A stretch of DNA of 20,198 bases from Hypsibius dujardini (Eukaryota > Tardigrada > Eutardigrada > Parachela > Hypsibiidae). The DNA lies in contig LRSR01006307.1 of assembly GCA_001579985.1 (NCBI GenBank), forward strand, positions 1-20,198. The letters run 5' to 3'. Every line of letters begins with the position of its first letter. Position 1 is the stretch's first letter. Below are positions 11,601 to 20,198 of this stretch, piece by piece. A program made the translations under genes and the position numbers. The notes beneath the pieces are model-generated. The model saw only the letters and a list, made by a program, of their open reading frames with translations, was not told the DNA's origin and made no database searches.

Positions 11601-12092
11601 ACCGAGTCTTCCGGCAAGGTCTTCCGACTTATCGGGTCGATTGAGGCCGTAGACTTGGCTTGGAACGCCATCACGGAAGAGCTGGAACGCTTCCGGCTCG
11701 AGGCGGACCTTGCTGCGACGAGGCTGGCTGAAACGAAACGCATTCGCGAGAAACGTCAGGTAGTAGTAGCAGCACAAGTTGAGGTAGCGCCACAAGTAAC
11801 AACGGTTAGCCCCACTGTTGAAGAATCACGTGCTTCTCAACCGGAGGGTAAGTTCTTTCTACGAAAATTCGATTTACAGATGTTTAGTGGGTCATTCTAT
11901 TGATAATTTTATTCCTGACTAGGTCCGACCGAATGCGTCATTTGCACGGACGAACCGGCCACGACGGCCTTCATTCCGTGCGGACACAAGAACTTCTGCC
12001 ACAAATGTGCCACGATGATGATGAGAAAAGAGAAGAGGGCGTGCCCCATGTGTCGGGCTACCGCTACCTCGATTGTTCGGATTTTTGAATAA
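8639..12092 (+). CDS. KH-like/RING-finger protein, MEX-3-like C terminus
   Basis: Six exons: 8639-8827, 8915-8953 (39 nt), 9281-10105, 11271-11315 (45 nt), 11379-11847, 11923-12092; introns GT-AG, phases consistent, 1737 nt, 578 residues. A C3HC4 RING lies at 527-566 (C527-x2-C530, C542-G-H544, C548-x2-C551, C563-x2-C566), followed by SIVRIFE, which resembles the -AIRIF(S) end of MEX-3 E3 ligases. Residues about 397-465 have KH-fold spacing (VETIMDYHIPTEHV ... VFRLIGSIEAVDLAWNAI), but TKNG replaces the GxxG loop. Residues about 263-325 (VTVKVADW ... VTLIGPKLDVKKALARI) look like another KH repeat without the loop. A charged helix spans about 455-500. By family knowledge, such proteins bind RNA and ubiquitinate partners. 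RNA binding is doubtful here; ubiquitin ligase activity is likely. The N terminus (residues 1-90) is unrecognised. A BicC-like origin is an alternative for the KH part. Confidence 0.88.
9053..9240. repeat. degenerate TGTCTG minisatellite in intron 2
   Basis: Intron 2 of the KH-RING gene is rich in TGTCTG, TGTATG and GTTAGGACC motifs, with a run of TGTCTGTCTGTCTGT near 9100. No exon is seen in it. Confidence 0.6.
10273..10945. mobile_element. possible foldback element in intron 3
   Basis: ATTGTCACCCCCTTTTCAC near 10310 is mirrored by AAAAGGGGGTGTCAATAGTG near 10861, with further GGGGTGAAAGGGGGTGAC near 10916. The arms are imperfect and the interior is AT-rich. It takes up most of the 1165-base intron between exons 3 and 4 of the KH-RING gene; the rest of the intron shows nothing clear. 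Confidence 0.5.
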
Positions 12093-12099
12093 GATCTAG

Positions 12100-12260
12100 A
12101 TGAGGGCTATCCTCAGTGACCGGACCGGACCGTTTAACTGAACCGATTCCGTTGGTTCTTCCGGTACGGTCCTCAAAAAATACCGCAAAATAGGAATCCC
12201 GTTCCGCGAAGGAACAGAACCGGCTAGAACCGGTTCCGATTGATTTATTGATTGACCCAG
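12100..12260. repeat. GGACCG/CCGGTTC-rich repeat
   Basis: Just past the KH-RING stop codon, short GGACCG, GAACCG and CCGGTTCC motifs recur in both orientations, as in a worn palindromic element. From here to 12786 I see no gene, only this repeat, a possible polyadenylation signal and a CTATCTA-type simple tract near 12680-12710. Confidence 0.4.
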
Positions 12261-12399
12261 AATTTGGTTAGGCCTAATATCCTAACTCCGTTCCATAAAT
12301 TTCCATTCTGTAATTCCGTTTGCCATCAAGCGACAAAATTTATCAATGAAGTTTTGATGAACGAATTGGAAGAACTGATCCGCCGGACCTGTCAACGAA

Positions 12400-12405
12400 A
12401 ATAAA
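12400..12405 (+). terminator. possible polyadenylation signal
   Basis: AATAAA lies about 310 bases after the KH-RING stop codon. It is the first clear match in that orientation, but it may be chance in AT-rich DNA. Confidence 0.3.
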
Positions 12406-12786
12406 TTAGTAAATTTCGGAAATTCGCTGATCGTATCTGGCTAAGCGATAAGGCAGCCGAGCTGTCAACGATAGAGATAAAGACAACAGGCTTATCAGAG
12501 CTCTCTTTTTTCGGCCCACGCGGCCCATGTTCACCCGCCCACTGATACCTTTTTTGATACCCTTTTTTGACAGACTTTTTTACACATTTTAATGACGACC
12601 GCGCTGTCACTGTTATCATAACAAAATGTGCTGAAGCTTTGCCTACATGTTCCCGTCTGTCATATTCAACTGGGATGCTTCTATCTAGATCTATCCTCTA
12701 TCTATCTAAAATGTATAGGAAAGGTTTTCATTTAGCTGTGAACCAAGAATGAATTCACGGGTACTTGGCAAGTCACGTCCGCGTAC

Positions 12787-13064
12787 CAGTATGACTCTTA
12801 AACCGGACGGTTTTTCAAAGTACAGAAAAACTGCACATAAAAAAGATAAATTAAGGCGAGCTAATCGTTACGCAAGGAAACAGACCATTCGAGACTCAAT
12901 CGGGAGTCAAATTGCAATGCTTCCCAACGTATTTCGATGTCGATTGTTGAAGTCCTCCAAGGTCGTGGTGAGGGAACAATTTCCCCATCCCGGACCGGTG
13001 GACAGGCAGATGTTCTGCTCAAACCGCACACCACACGCATTGAGGGATCCCTTCACACGTGTCC
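12787..13064 (-). pseudogene. duplicated two-exon fragment of the ANF-receptor gene
   Basis: On the minus strand, 13064-12933 and 12830-12787 match receptor exons ending at 19153 and spanning 19077-19034. Over 171 aligned exon bases I count 12 differences, 9 of them synonymous, with no gap. The intron between the two exons is diverged (102 against 75 bases). The downstream donor is kept (CTG followed by gtacgc), and an acceptor-like ttcttcag precedes the copy. However, the donor after the first exon reads AT instead of GT, so the splice used in the parent gene is lost here. The flanks carry no other recognisable receptor exons. Read as a decayed partial gene duplicate. Confidence 0.8.
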
Positions 13065-13835
13065 CTGAAGAAAAAAGGTGACCAAACGGAATATCATTTA
13101 AAACGCCAATTTTATTGGGACTTGGAAGTTTTTCTAGGGTCAGTTTGAAAAGTCTAGAAATGGAGAAAATGTTGTCGATTTTAATAGTTTTGTTAAGCAC
13201 AGAGTTTAAAAATACTTGTAGTGTTGGCAAAGAACGAGTGCAGTGCCAATTGATCACTCAAGTTTTTTTTATGAAAAACCCACTCTTTTCTTAGAAATAT
13301 CAATTTTTCCCAGGATTCTAAATTTAATCCTGGATGGATAGCAATTAAGATTATTGCGTTATATGTGTGCTGAGCGCCACTATACAAAGATGACTACTAG
13401 CTATCTTTAGGCCGTAAAAGATTGCTTTGAAAAGGAATGGGCAGGGACTTCTCGTGCCGTTTCCAAGATTTATCCTCGACCTGGTTTGTACCTGGCGCTA
13501 TAATATTTATATAATCCAGAAGGATTTGTAATCCCGTCTCATATGCCTGGCGGTGTAATTTAGCGATCCCAAAAAGTCGAAGCTTGAAACTCCTAGTGCT
13601 GAAACTCCTAGTGAGATGAATAAAAATCCCATAATTTAGAACGAAAACTGATTGCGTCAAGCCAGCTTAGTTACTTGGCTGTGAGAAATTTGTCTCTCAT
13701 CGGATCACATTGCGATATAATCATACACATCCTCATCGGATATTTGAAATCGGTGAGCAGAGCCAAACACCTCGGACTCAAAAGTTTCCTCGCCCGTTTT
13801 GTGGCTTTGACGAATTTGCGGTGCATGCTTTCCCT

Positions 13836-13970
13836 ACTGTATCGTCTCGATCATTTGGTGCTGCGTTGTAGATCCACCGTATATCATGACTCCAGCGAAG
13901 CTCAGTGTGTGCAGTCATAATATACGGGTGGGTCTAAAACGCAGCACCAAATGATCGAGACAGTACAGTA
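13836..13970. mobile_element. short foldback element
   Basis: Arms of about 50 bases: TCTCGATCATTTGGTGCTGC ... CCGTATAT on the left and ATATACGG ... GCAGCACCAAATGATCGAGA on the right, around a loop of about 35 bases. Open frames through this stretch are by-products of the palindrome. Outside the listed repeats, 13065-15722 shows no gene I can support. Confidence 0.85.
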
Positions 13971-14421
13971 CTTAAGTGCGCGGGATGAGCCTGGTGGTAA
14001 GCGTAGCCTTGATGGGTATAAAAATGAGAAAAATAATCCTAATTTAATGAACAGCTTGCACGTCCTCGTTCCTTTGTCATTTGTCATAGCGAGTTTCGCG
14101 GTCTCAACTCTAACTGCATCATCCCTAGACTTACATACTTACGCAAGGCACTGCGCTTGTCTGACCCATCTGTCTTCCCTTTTCAAATCTTCATCCGGAT
14201 GGAAAACCAAAGAATGACACCAATCAACGAGGCATTTACGGCGCAATACATGCATATGATTCTTTGACACATTTGGCATCCCTTATCTTACTTGTGGATG
14301 ACGCTGTCCTTTGTTGTTTGTATCGGCACTCCTGGCTATTTTCGATGCCCGTACAGTGGGAGTGGAACTCAAACCATGTCAATTGAAATAAACTTTTCTA
14401 AGCATTTCCCATCCAACATTA

Positions 14422-14572
14422 GTGTTGGCAGGGCTCGGTTGCAACCGCGGTTTTAATAAGTGCAAACGCGATTGCAGAGACATTATAACCGCGGTTGCAG
14501 TTCATTAATGTGGTTGATTAATTGATTTATTGATAAAAGTTATGCGCGGTTGCAACCGAACCGTGCCAACAC
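14422..14572. mobile_element. 151-base MITE with TA duplication
   Basis: GTGTTGGCA at the left end and TGCCAACAC at the right end are exact inverted repeats, and the similarity runs inward through CGGTTGCAACCG(C) on both sides. TA stands immediately outside each end, matching a TA target-site duplication as made by Tc1/mariner-type transposases. There is no coding capacity. Confidence 0.8.
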
Positions 14573-14607
14573 TATGCTACATGCCTAATTGAAAATCGAG
14601 GATCAGC

Positions 14608-14790
14608 TGACATCAACCACATATTTTTGGAACTGTTAGGGGCGGAGCTCTGTGTGTTTTTCAAAGAACGGGGAAAGTGCGAGCTTAACTTTCCATGATT
14701 GGTCCATTTCTTCGCCACCATACCTTCTAAACTGATGCCCATCGATTCTATTTTAAATTTTAAATGGCTTTTGTCCAGAAAAAATCGTTT
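14608..14790. mobile_element. foldback family A fragment
   Basis: It carries ATCAGCTGACATC, ATATTTTTGGAACTG and AGGGGCGGAGCT, followed by GTGTGTTTTTCAAAGA. These are the same ordered landmarks as near 19785-19845 in the complete palindrome. The other half is weak (ACTGATGCCCATCGATT near 14732). Confidence 0.6.
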
Positions 14791-15532
14791 AATCTGTAGC
14801 CGGAGTCACACTAAACAGTCATTGCTACTGGCCAGGAAGAGGCCGGAAAAATGGGTGGCCTTAAATACGGTACGCCAGATTTCTCGTACAACATCACGTG
14901 ATCATGAATGATTATGATGATGACTATGAGAGCTCGTTCTGACTTCTTCCTAAATGTTATTAGCTAATACATATGTATAAATATATTTTTTCTTTGGACT
15001 ATAAAAGTATCCATACATACATCTATACATACAGGGGTTTGTCATTTATACAGGAATACCTGCAACATTCTTCCGCTACGTTCGCATTTTCAACATTTAT
15101 TCAAATATGATTTGTAAAGTCAATCAATCATTAAGTTGTCGTCAGCGTGCTGGCTTTTCAATCAGCTGATTTTGGGGAGAACGATACAGTACACGTTTTT
15201 TCTTATTGTTGTTAACCACCTTGGCCATAGTTCAAAATATGTGGAATTTTATGCTGGGCATATTTGTAATACCAAATAAAATTATTTGATGAGAAACAAA
15301 AAAGTCAAGGGGTGGCAGAGGGTGATTCTGGTGTTCAAGTTAAAACTGCCAATTTTTAAAAAAACCAGGCTTTTTACACGTTGAAGCGTAGAGTTGCGGC
15401 AGCAAGGGAAACGCCTGCGACGCCTGTTCGAACTTGGCGGGCGCGTTTGGGGAAATGCCTCGTTCTTAGCCTCAGTCTAAGTTGCAACATTCAAAAATTG
15501 TTCCTATGAGCTAATTGATTGTAATATTAATT

Positions 15533-15538
15533 TTTATT
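15533..15538 (-). terminator. possible polyadenylation signal of the receptor gene
   Basis: AATAAA on the minus strand, about 185 bases beyond the TAA at 15723-15725. It would fit a receptor that really ends after its short tail, but such hexamers are common in this AT-rich DNA. Confidence 0.2.
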
Positions 15539-15640
15539 TTAGGATATGGAGAAAAATTAAAACTGGGCAAACGGTTGCAGAGGTAAAAACGTATTCCTGT
15601 GTAAATGGCGGACCCCTGTACATATGTATAGCCAAATGAA

Positions 15641-15714
15641 AGGCATTATAGAGAGGCATTGATATAATATAAAGCATTATAGAGAGGCATTGATATAATA
15701 TAAAGCATTATAGA
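15641..15714. repeat. 31-base tandem repeat
   Basis: About 2.4 copies of a 31-base unit (GCATTATAGAGAGGCATTGA followed by TATAATATAA), nearly identical between copies. It sits just past the last visible receptor exon on the minus strand. Confidence 0.9.
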
Positions 15715-15722
15715 ATACTTCA

Positions 15723-18700
15723 TTAAAAGCTGCCCACAAATAAGAAAATCAGCTTTTCTGGAAAAAAATCGAGACTGTCAGTTTGGTTAGTTTTGCTGGC
15801 CAAGGTAAACAACTTATTGTCCAGTATCCACCAATTTGTCACCGTCACAGCATGCTGATGTCGGTACCTGTTATATATCGGGAATTTTCTTTCAGGATAA
15901 CTATCAAAGCCTTCGTTTCGCATTATTTCCAGACATGCCTGTGAGTTCTGCAAAGAACCCATCCCTTACCGCATTATCTGAGACGCAGTTATGGCAAGGA
16001 CTAGGCCGATTGGGATCCCCACAACGGCAGCCCATGCGAGAAATGCTTTAACAAAAGAAAAAACTCAGGATACGCCCATCATTTTCGTCGGCTGCCGAGC
16101 TCTACGGAGCTTGAACCAACCTCTGCGGTCTCCGTCTGAACGGTCTCTCATCGGTTCGTCGGAAGGAAATCCCGTTTGGTTGAACCATTGACTGTCCGCT
16201 GTGGCCACCCAAAAAAATGCATCATCTTCCGTCAGCCGTGCTCGCATATATTCCTGTACAAATAAACATATCCTGATTTTTTAATTTATCAATTTATCCG
16301 TAACCAGAAAAAGTCAATAATCTGATAGTCACCTCCTTGTATTCGAGACGCGCCTCGGTCGACAGATTATTGGCTTCTGATTACGGATAAATTGATAAAG
16401 GCGTGTCTCACAGTCAAGGATGTGGCTACCAAAGCAATTCCCTTGGGGACGCCCCTGAAGGTCCGGCAAGGGGTCTGGACCCCTGAAACTGCCATTCGAT
16501 ACAAAATAATATTGTTAACAAAAATACTTTTGGGATTAAAGTAAAAAATAGATTGCTTTAATATCGTAAATGTATTTATTATAATTTTATGTTGACTGAC
16601 ATTCGTTCTATTTTATTCATTCATTATATTTAGTTTTTAGTATTTAATTTAACCCCAAACATACTTTTCGTAAGAAAAAACTGTTTGATTGAACGACAGG
16701 ACCAGGGGTCCGAACGCCCACTGGACGCCCAGGGGCGCACCCAGGGGAGGAAGTTAGGCTTAGGCTACAAGTCTCCCTTCCGTTTCCCTTTTTGTCCCCT
16801 GTTGCTTTTACGAGTGCTAACCAAGATATCTCTCAGTAATCATAACAAATTTAATAATTTAGAAACCCCAATTATTCCTCAATCTTTTAGTGTAAACCCC
16901 CCCCCCCCGAGATTTGAATATTGGTGGAATAAATGGTGTGACAATAATAAAGAGTAAAGATAAAAGTTGACGTTTTGGTTTTTCACTCCGCATTCGCTCG
17001 GGCAATGTCCAATATTAAGGGTTTGACATTTTTTTGTGATGAGGAAACAATTCAATCCGTATTTTATTGAGCTGGAGAACGTTGGTCAACATCGAAAATA
17101 GAAAAGGGGGAGGGGAGAAAAAGGGGGAACTTGTAACGTAAGCCGGAGAGTTGATTGGATTGCCACCCTCTTGTAATCGAAACACGCTACAGTTAAATGA
17201 AAAAGGGGACGGGCCGAACCAACGTACGACAAACTGGCCCGTAGCATTGTGGAAGTAATGAGCATGGGTCTGAAAGGTGAGGTGACCCTGGACTGTCATG
17301 TGCATCTTCCCCACATCCAGGTCGCTGAACGTGCGGTTGCGAATTCGGCTGGCTAATTGGGTGCCGGTGATTAAACCGTCCCATTTTTCAGAGAGACTTC
17401 CATCCAGTTCCACAAACAGTTCATGGACAACCTGAACAATGGATTGAATCAGCAAACAAAAGTTCAAGTTTACTCATTGTTGTGATTTTTTAATGGGGAT
17501 GGCAAAAAACATTTCAAAATATTCGATCAATTAGTTTTTTTAGTCAATTGATCTTCAGGTGGCCAATAATATAACATTTTTGTTTATTTTTCTTAGTGGC
17601 TTTTAGTTTATTTTTTTAGATTAGTTTTAGTCGAAAATAATTCAATAATATATTTTTTCCAAACTCAGGTTTTTAGTGATTAAGACTATCGGTCTAATGT
17701 TTTGTGAAATTAAAAAACTAAAAGTAAAAGAAGTGGTCACTAGAAGTTTTATTTTAGTTTTACTTCAATTCTTGTACTTTAACAGTTTAACTTCGTTATC
17801 CCTTATTTGAAATGTCCATACCCGTCCGACCAGTTCTAATGCAGCATGTGTCGCTATCAGGATCGGTAAAGGCTAAAGCACACAAATTAATTGGCATTAC
17901 AATGATGCCGACTCTATTTTTATACAACTGCACTGGGTTGCAGGAACTACAGCAATGGGTTTATTAACTAGTTCAAATTCCAGGTGAGTGTTGCTAAAAT
18001 CCTGCTCCGAGTATACTCGCCACTTCCGGATGAGATTAGCCATAGAGGCGGTAGTGTAACGGCTCTCATCAACCAATGACAGCAGGATGACTGATTGGTA
18101 CGCTTGCCTCACCACCTGCCGAGTGCAGCAATACAATTAACTCAATGAGATAGAATACCCATTTGTATATCATGAAAACCCACGTCGGGGGCTGTCATCC
18201 TCACCTCGTCATCTAAGTCGTAGTTTTGCCATCGAAATTCGGTCCCGTAGATTTTCATTCTGTATGGGATTACCGCGACATAGACCTATAGTAAGTCAAG
18301 CGCGTCAAAGCTAAATGCAGTATGTGGTTCGACGCTAGAACAGCACTGACTTGAAACGATTCTAACGGGAGGGGACGCAAAATATCCTCACTTATTTTTT
18401 TTAAATTACTGTAATTCCATATCCGTAATGATTTCTAAAATTTATTTCATCGGTGTAGCTTTGAAATTCTGTTTTTTTTTGGCAGAATTTCAAAGTTCGT
18501 GAAACACGGGAAGATTCCATTTTCCCTGATTTCACTGTAAAAACTTAAATTTTTAGAAAATGACTGATTTCATAATTGTTAGCACTAGCCCTCTCCAAAT
18601 TCAATTTATAATCAATTGGCATAAGCAGAAACGTTTTTGGATGCCACGGGGCGGAGTTATGGTTCATTTCTGGAATGCCACTCAGAAATTTTACATTTTT

Positions 18701-19457
18701 ACAAATTTGAATTCGGAAAGGAAAAGTGCCAAAAATTACGAAATCAATGCTGTTCCAAAAATGAAGCTTTTACACTGAAACCCAGGGTTTAATGGTTTAC
18801 TGGTTAAATGGTTCTTCAAGAGGGAAAAGTTACGTCAAGACATTCTATAACGTTCTCCCCTCTTAACGTCGTCCCAAGTGAGAGGCAACGACAGTGGAAT
18901 GAACACTCGAGTTTTTCATACATGTTTCCCATTCGTCATGTTCAACCGTGAGGCCTCAATCTATAATAGAAAGAAATTATAGCCGCCGGTTCAACTACAT
19001 ACAGAGCGTGTAGTATTTGCGGCTTCTGCCTACCAGTATGATTCTGAGACCGGACGGTTTTCCAAAGTAAAGAAAAACTGCCCGTAAAAGAACAAACCAA
19101 AACTATTTCCTTGAACAGACAATGAGCCAATGCTTCATATTGTATAACGTACTTCGATGTCGGTTGTTGAAGTCCTCCAAGGTCGTGGTGAGGGAACAAT
19201 TTCCCCGCCCCGGACCAGTGGACAAGCAGATGTTCTGCTCAAATCGCACACCACACGCGTTGAGGGATCCCTTCACACGAGTTGCAACGTAGCTGTAGTA
19301 TGTTGCTTCCAGACCGAATTGGTCGAGGAAGACGTAGACTTTAGTCCAGCCGTGAGATTTCAGGAAACTGCAGTACACCTCAGGTAGTGGAGGAATGGGA
19401 GTGGTGGTTATCCAAGTCGGTCGTTTCCGCGGATCTGGTAAGACAAGACCTTCCGAG
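15723..19457 (-). CDS. ANF-receptor-family membrane receptor, 5' partial
   Basis: Exons, 5' to 3': 19457-19153, 19077-19034, 18285-18205, 18115-18017, 17872-17822, 17431-17138, 16253-16121, 16045-15970, 15867-15723. The GT-AG phases agree, giving 408 residues. The ectodomain resembles the periplasmic-binding-protein-like domain of natriuretic peptide receptors and receptor guanylate cyclases: KRPTWITTTP and FLKSHGWTKVYVFLD, then SGLRIIL, FRWQNYDLDDE, AYQSVILLSL, ILIATHAALELVGR, WDGLITGTQLASRIRNRTF and HNATGQFVVRWF. QWFNQTGFPSDEPM stands where these receptors carry their juxtamembrane proline motif. One membrane helix follows (FLAWAAVVGIPIGLVLAITA), then about 50 residues to TAA. Two junctions are uncertain: the sixth exon may end at 17228 and splice to another exon near 17205-17091, and the seventh may end at 16106. 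No kinase-like or cyclase domain is seen downstream. The N terminus lies beyond the right edge. Confidence 0.82.
15970..16045 (-). other. transmembrane exon of the receptor
   Basis: A 76-base exon between ttgttaaag and gtaagg encodes a single helix of about 20 hydrophobic residues, FLAWAAVVGIPIGLVLAITA, followed by SQIMR. Read straight through without splicing, the flanking DNA stays in the same frame but meets a TGA and a TAA. Removing introns of about 75 and 102 bases takes out both stops with matching phases, so the stops are not evidence of gene decay. Confidence 0.75.
16285..16400. mobile_element. short foldback element in a receptor intron
   Basis: TTTATCAATTTATCCGTAA ... CAATAATCTG is mirrored by CAGATTATTG ... 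TTACGGATAAATTGATAAA around a GC-rich centre (GAGACGCGCCTCGG). It lies only about 30 bases upstream, in the receptor's sense, of the acceptor at 16254. Confidence 0.85.
16435..16765. mobile_element. foldback element, family B
   Basis: The left arm (CCCTTGGGGACGCCCCTGAA ... GGTCTGGACCCCTG ... TTAACAAAAATACTTTTGGG) is mirrored by the right arm (CCCCAAACATACTTTTCGTA ... ACCAGGGGTCCGAAC ... CCAGGGG). Arm sequences and order match the element at 2510-3045, but the centre is shorter. It lies in the receptor intron upstream of the juxtamembrane exon. From here to 17090 I see no exon; a run of about ten C lies near 16898. Confidence 0.8.
18459..18495. repeat. perfect hairpin with T-rich loop
   Basis: CTTTGAAATTCTG and its exact complement CAGAATTTCAAAG flank an 11-base T-rich loop in the 748-base receptor intron. 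No polymerase III promoter or gene context is evident. Confidence 0.7.
18503..18700. mobile_element. foldback family A fragment in a receptor intron
   Basis: GATTCCATTTTCCCTGATTT, CACTGTAAAA and CACGGGGCGGAGTTATG are the inverted counterparts of blocks at 4617-4783, in the same order and spacing. The nearby CAAATTCAATTTAT and TTGGCATAAGCAG match the inner arm of the complete element at the right edge of the window. Confidence 0.75.
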
Positions 19458-19517
19458 CTGCCAGGAAGAAAAGGCTTTCTTTTATCATCTCACTCGGGCA
19501 GTAATGGAGATTTTCCC

Positions 19518-20198
19518 TCCCGATCGGCGTGAGTTTTTTTTAAAAAATAGCTGCCCATTTATCGTGATTTATCATTGGGGTCTCCGCGTGGAAATCACAT
19601 TACCGGTTTCAGAAAAGAATAAGGAAGAAAACCACTTCCCAGCGAGGTTGTGCTGTGAGCGAGTGCTTGATTGATTGAACGTTTAATATTTTCCTTTATT
19701 TTCATTGTAAACTATTTCGATTTTTAAAAATACATTCAAAACATGTATTTTTATATTTGCTCATGCCAAATTCTATTTGAAACTGATCGGCATAAGCTCA
19801 ATATTTTTCAGATGTCAGGGGGCGGAGTTGTGTGTATTTCTCAAAAAGGACAAGAAATTCGAGCGTAGCATTCCAGAGCTGGCCTACAGCTCCGCCCCTG
19901 ACACCTGAAAAATATTCAGCTGATGTGGATCGACTCCAAATTGAATTTGGTGTGGGAAAATGTTAAATCACATGTTTTAAATGCATGTTTCAAAATCGAC
20001 ATTTTTTTCAGTGAAAATCAAGGAAAATATTGAGCTGTCAATCAATCTAGCACCCGCTCACAGCACAAACTCGCTGGGGAAGTATTTTTCTTTCTTAATC
20101 TTTTCTGAGACCGGTAATGTAAATTCCACGCGGAGACCCCAATGATAAATCATGATTAATAGATAGCTATTCGCGAAAAAAAACTCAAGTCGATCGGG
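19518..20198. mobile_element. complete foldback element, family A, reaching the window edge
   Basis: The whole stretch is an imperfect palindrome centred near 19858. CCCGATCGGCGTGAG, ATTGGGGTCTCCGCGTGGAA and CACATTACCGGTTTCAGAAA from the left come back inverted at the right end. Inside follow AATTCTATTTGAAACTGATC, AATATTTTTCAGATGTCAGG and GGGCGGAGTT, again mirrored. Arms are about 320 bases with only a short asymmetric centre. No transposase is encoded. It starts about 60 bases upstream of the first visible receptor exon and may continue past the window. Confidence 0.9.

Noticed and set aside
12749-13081. A basic 110-residue plus-strand open frame.
   Set aside because: It lies antisense over the duplicated receptor exons, where the pattern of substitutions supports the minus-strand frame instead.
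13675-14217. Plus- and minus-strand open frames around 13.7-14.2 kb.
   Set aside because: They cross the short foldback element and show no domain, splice context or consistent codon pattern.
15723-16253. Receptor reading frame interrupted by in-frame TGA and TAA stops, suggesting a pseudogene or stop readthrough.
   Set aside because: Both stops fall inside phase-consistent GT-AG introns of about 75 and 102 bases, so no readthrough or decay is needed.
19387-19674. A 95-residue plus-strand open frame.
   Set aside because: It runs antisense through the receptor exon and into the arm of the palindromic element; it has no family resemblance.
1-20198. CRISPR arrays, bacterial operons, tRNA or rRNA genes.
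   Set aside because: No regularly spaced repeats, no Shine-Dalgarno-led gene rows and no tRNA or rRNA core sequences were seen; the splice structure is plainly eukaryotic.

Overview
This is animal nuclear DNA. Three protein genes are split by many GT-AG introns, most of them 60-150 bp, and the spaces between exons are packed with short palindromic (foldback) mobile elements. The gene families point to a bilaterian invertebrate, most likely one with a cuticle (arthropod, tardigrade or nematode grade). The sequence does not fix the species. All exon chains were assembled by hand from splice signals, reading phase and family resemblance.

Layout. 1-1587: no firm gene; a perfect 26-base palindrome beside a GACA/GAGA microsatellite, and a weak two-exon candidate on the minus strand (652-1107). 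1588-7510, plus strand: a 12-exon gene for a secreted Skeletor/Knickkopf-type protein (signal peptide, two DM13 domains, one DOMON domain, 668 residues). 7511-8638: intergenic, mostly a TIR-bearing element. 8639-12092, plus strand: a 6-exon gene for a 578-residue protein with degenerate KH-like segments and a C-terminal RING finger closest in pattern to MEX-3 proteins. 12093-15722: repeats, plus a decayed two-exon copy of part of the third gene. 15723-19457, minus strand: at least nine exons of a cell-surface receptor with an ANF-receptor (natriuretic peptide receptor / receptor guanylate cyclase type) ectodomain, one membrane helix and a short tail; its 5' end lies off the right edge. 19518-20198: a large foldback element running into the window edge.

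The genes show no sign of acting together. What unites the window is the repeat load. At least two foldback families recur in introns of both the DM13/DOMON gene and the receptor gene. The last intron of the DM13/DOMON gene is almost wholly two palindromes, and part of the receptor gene has been copied about 6 kb away. The most interesting points are the receptor gene that seems to stop just after its membrane helix, its duplicated exon pair with mostly synonymous differences, the KH-RING protein whose visible KH-like segments lack a GxxG loop, and the foldback families.
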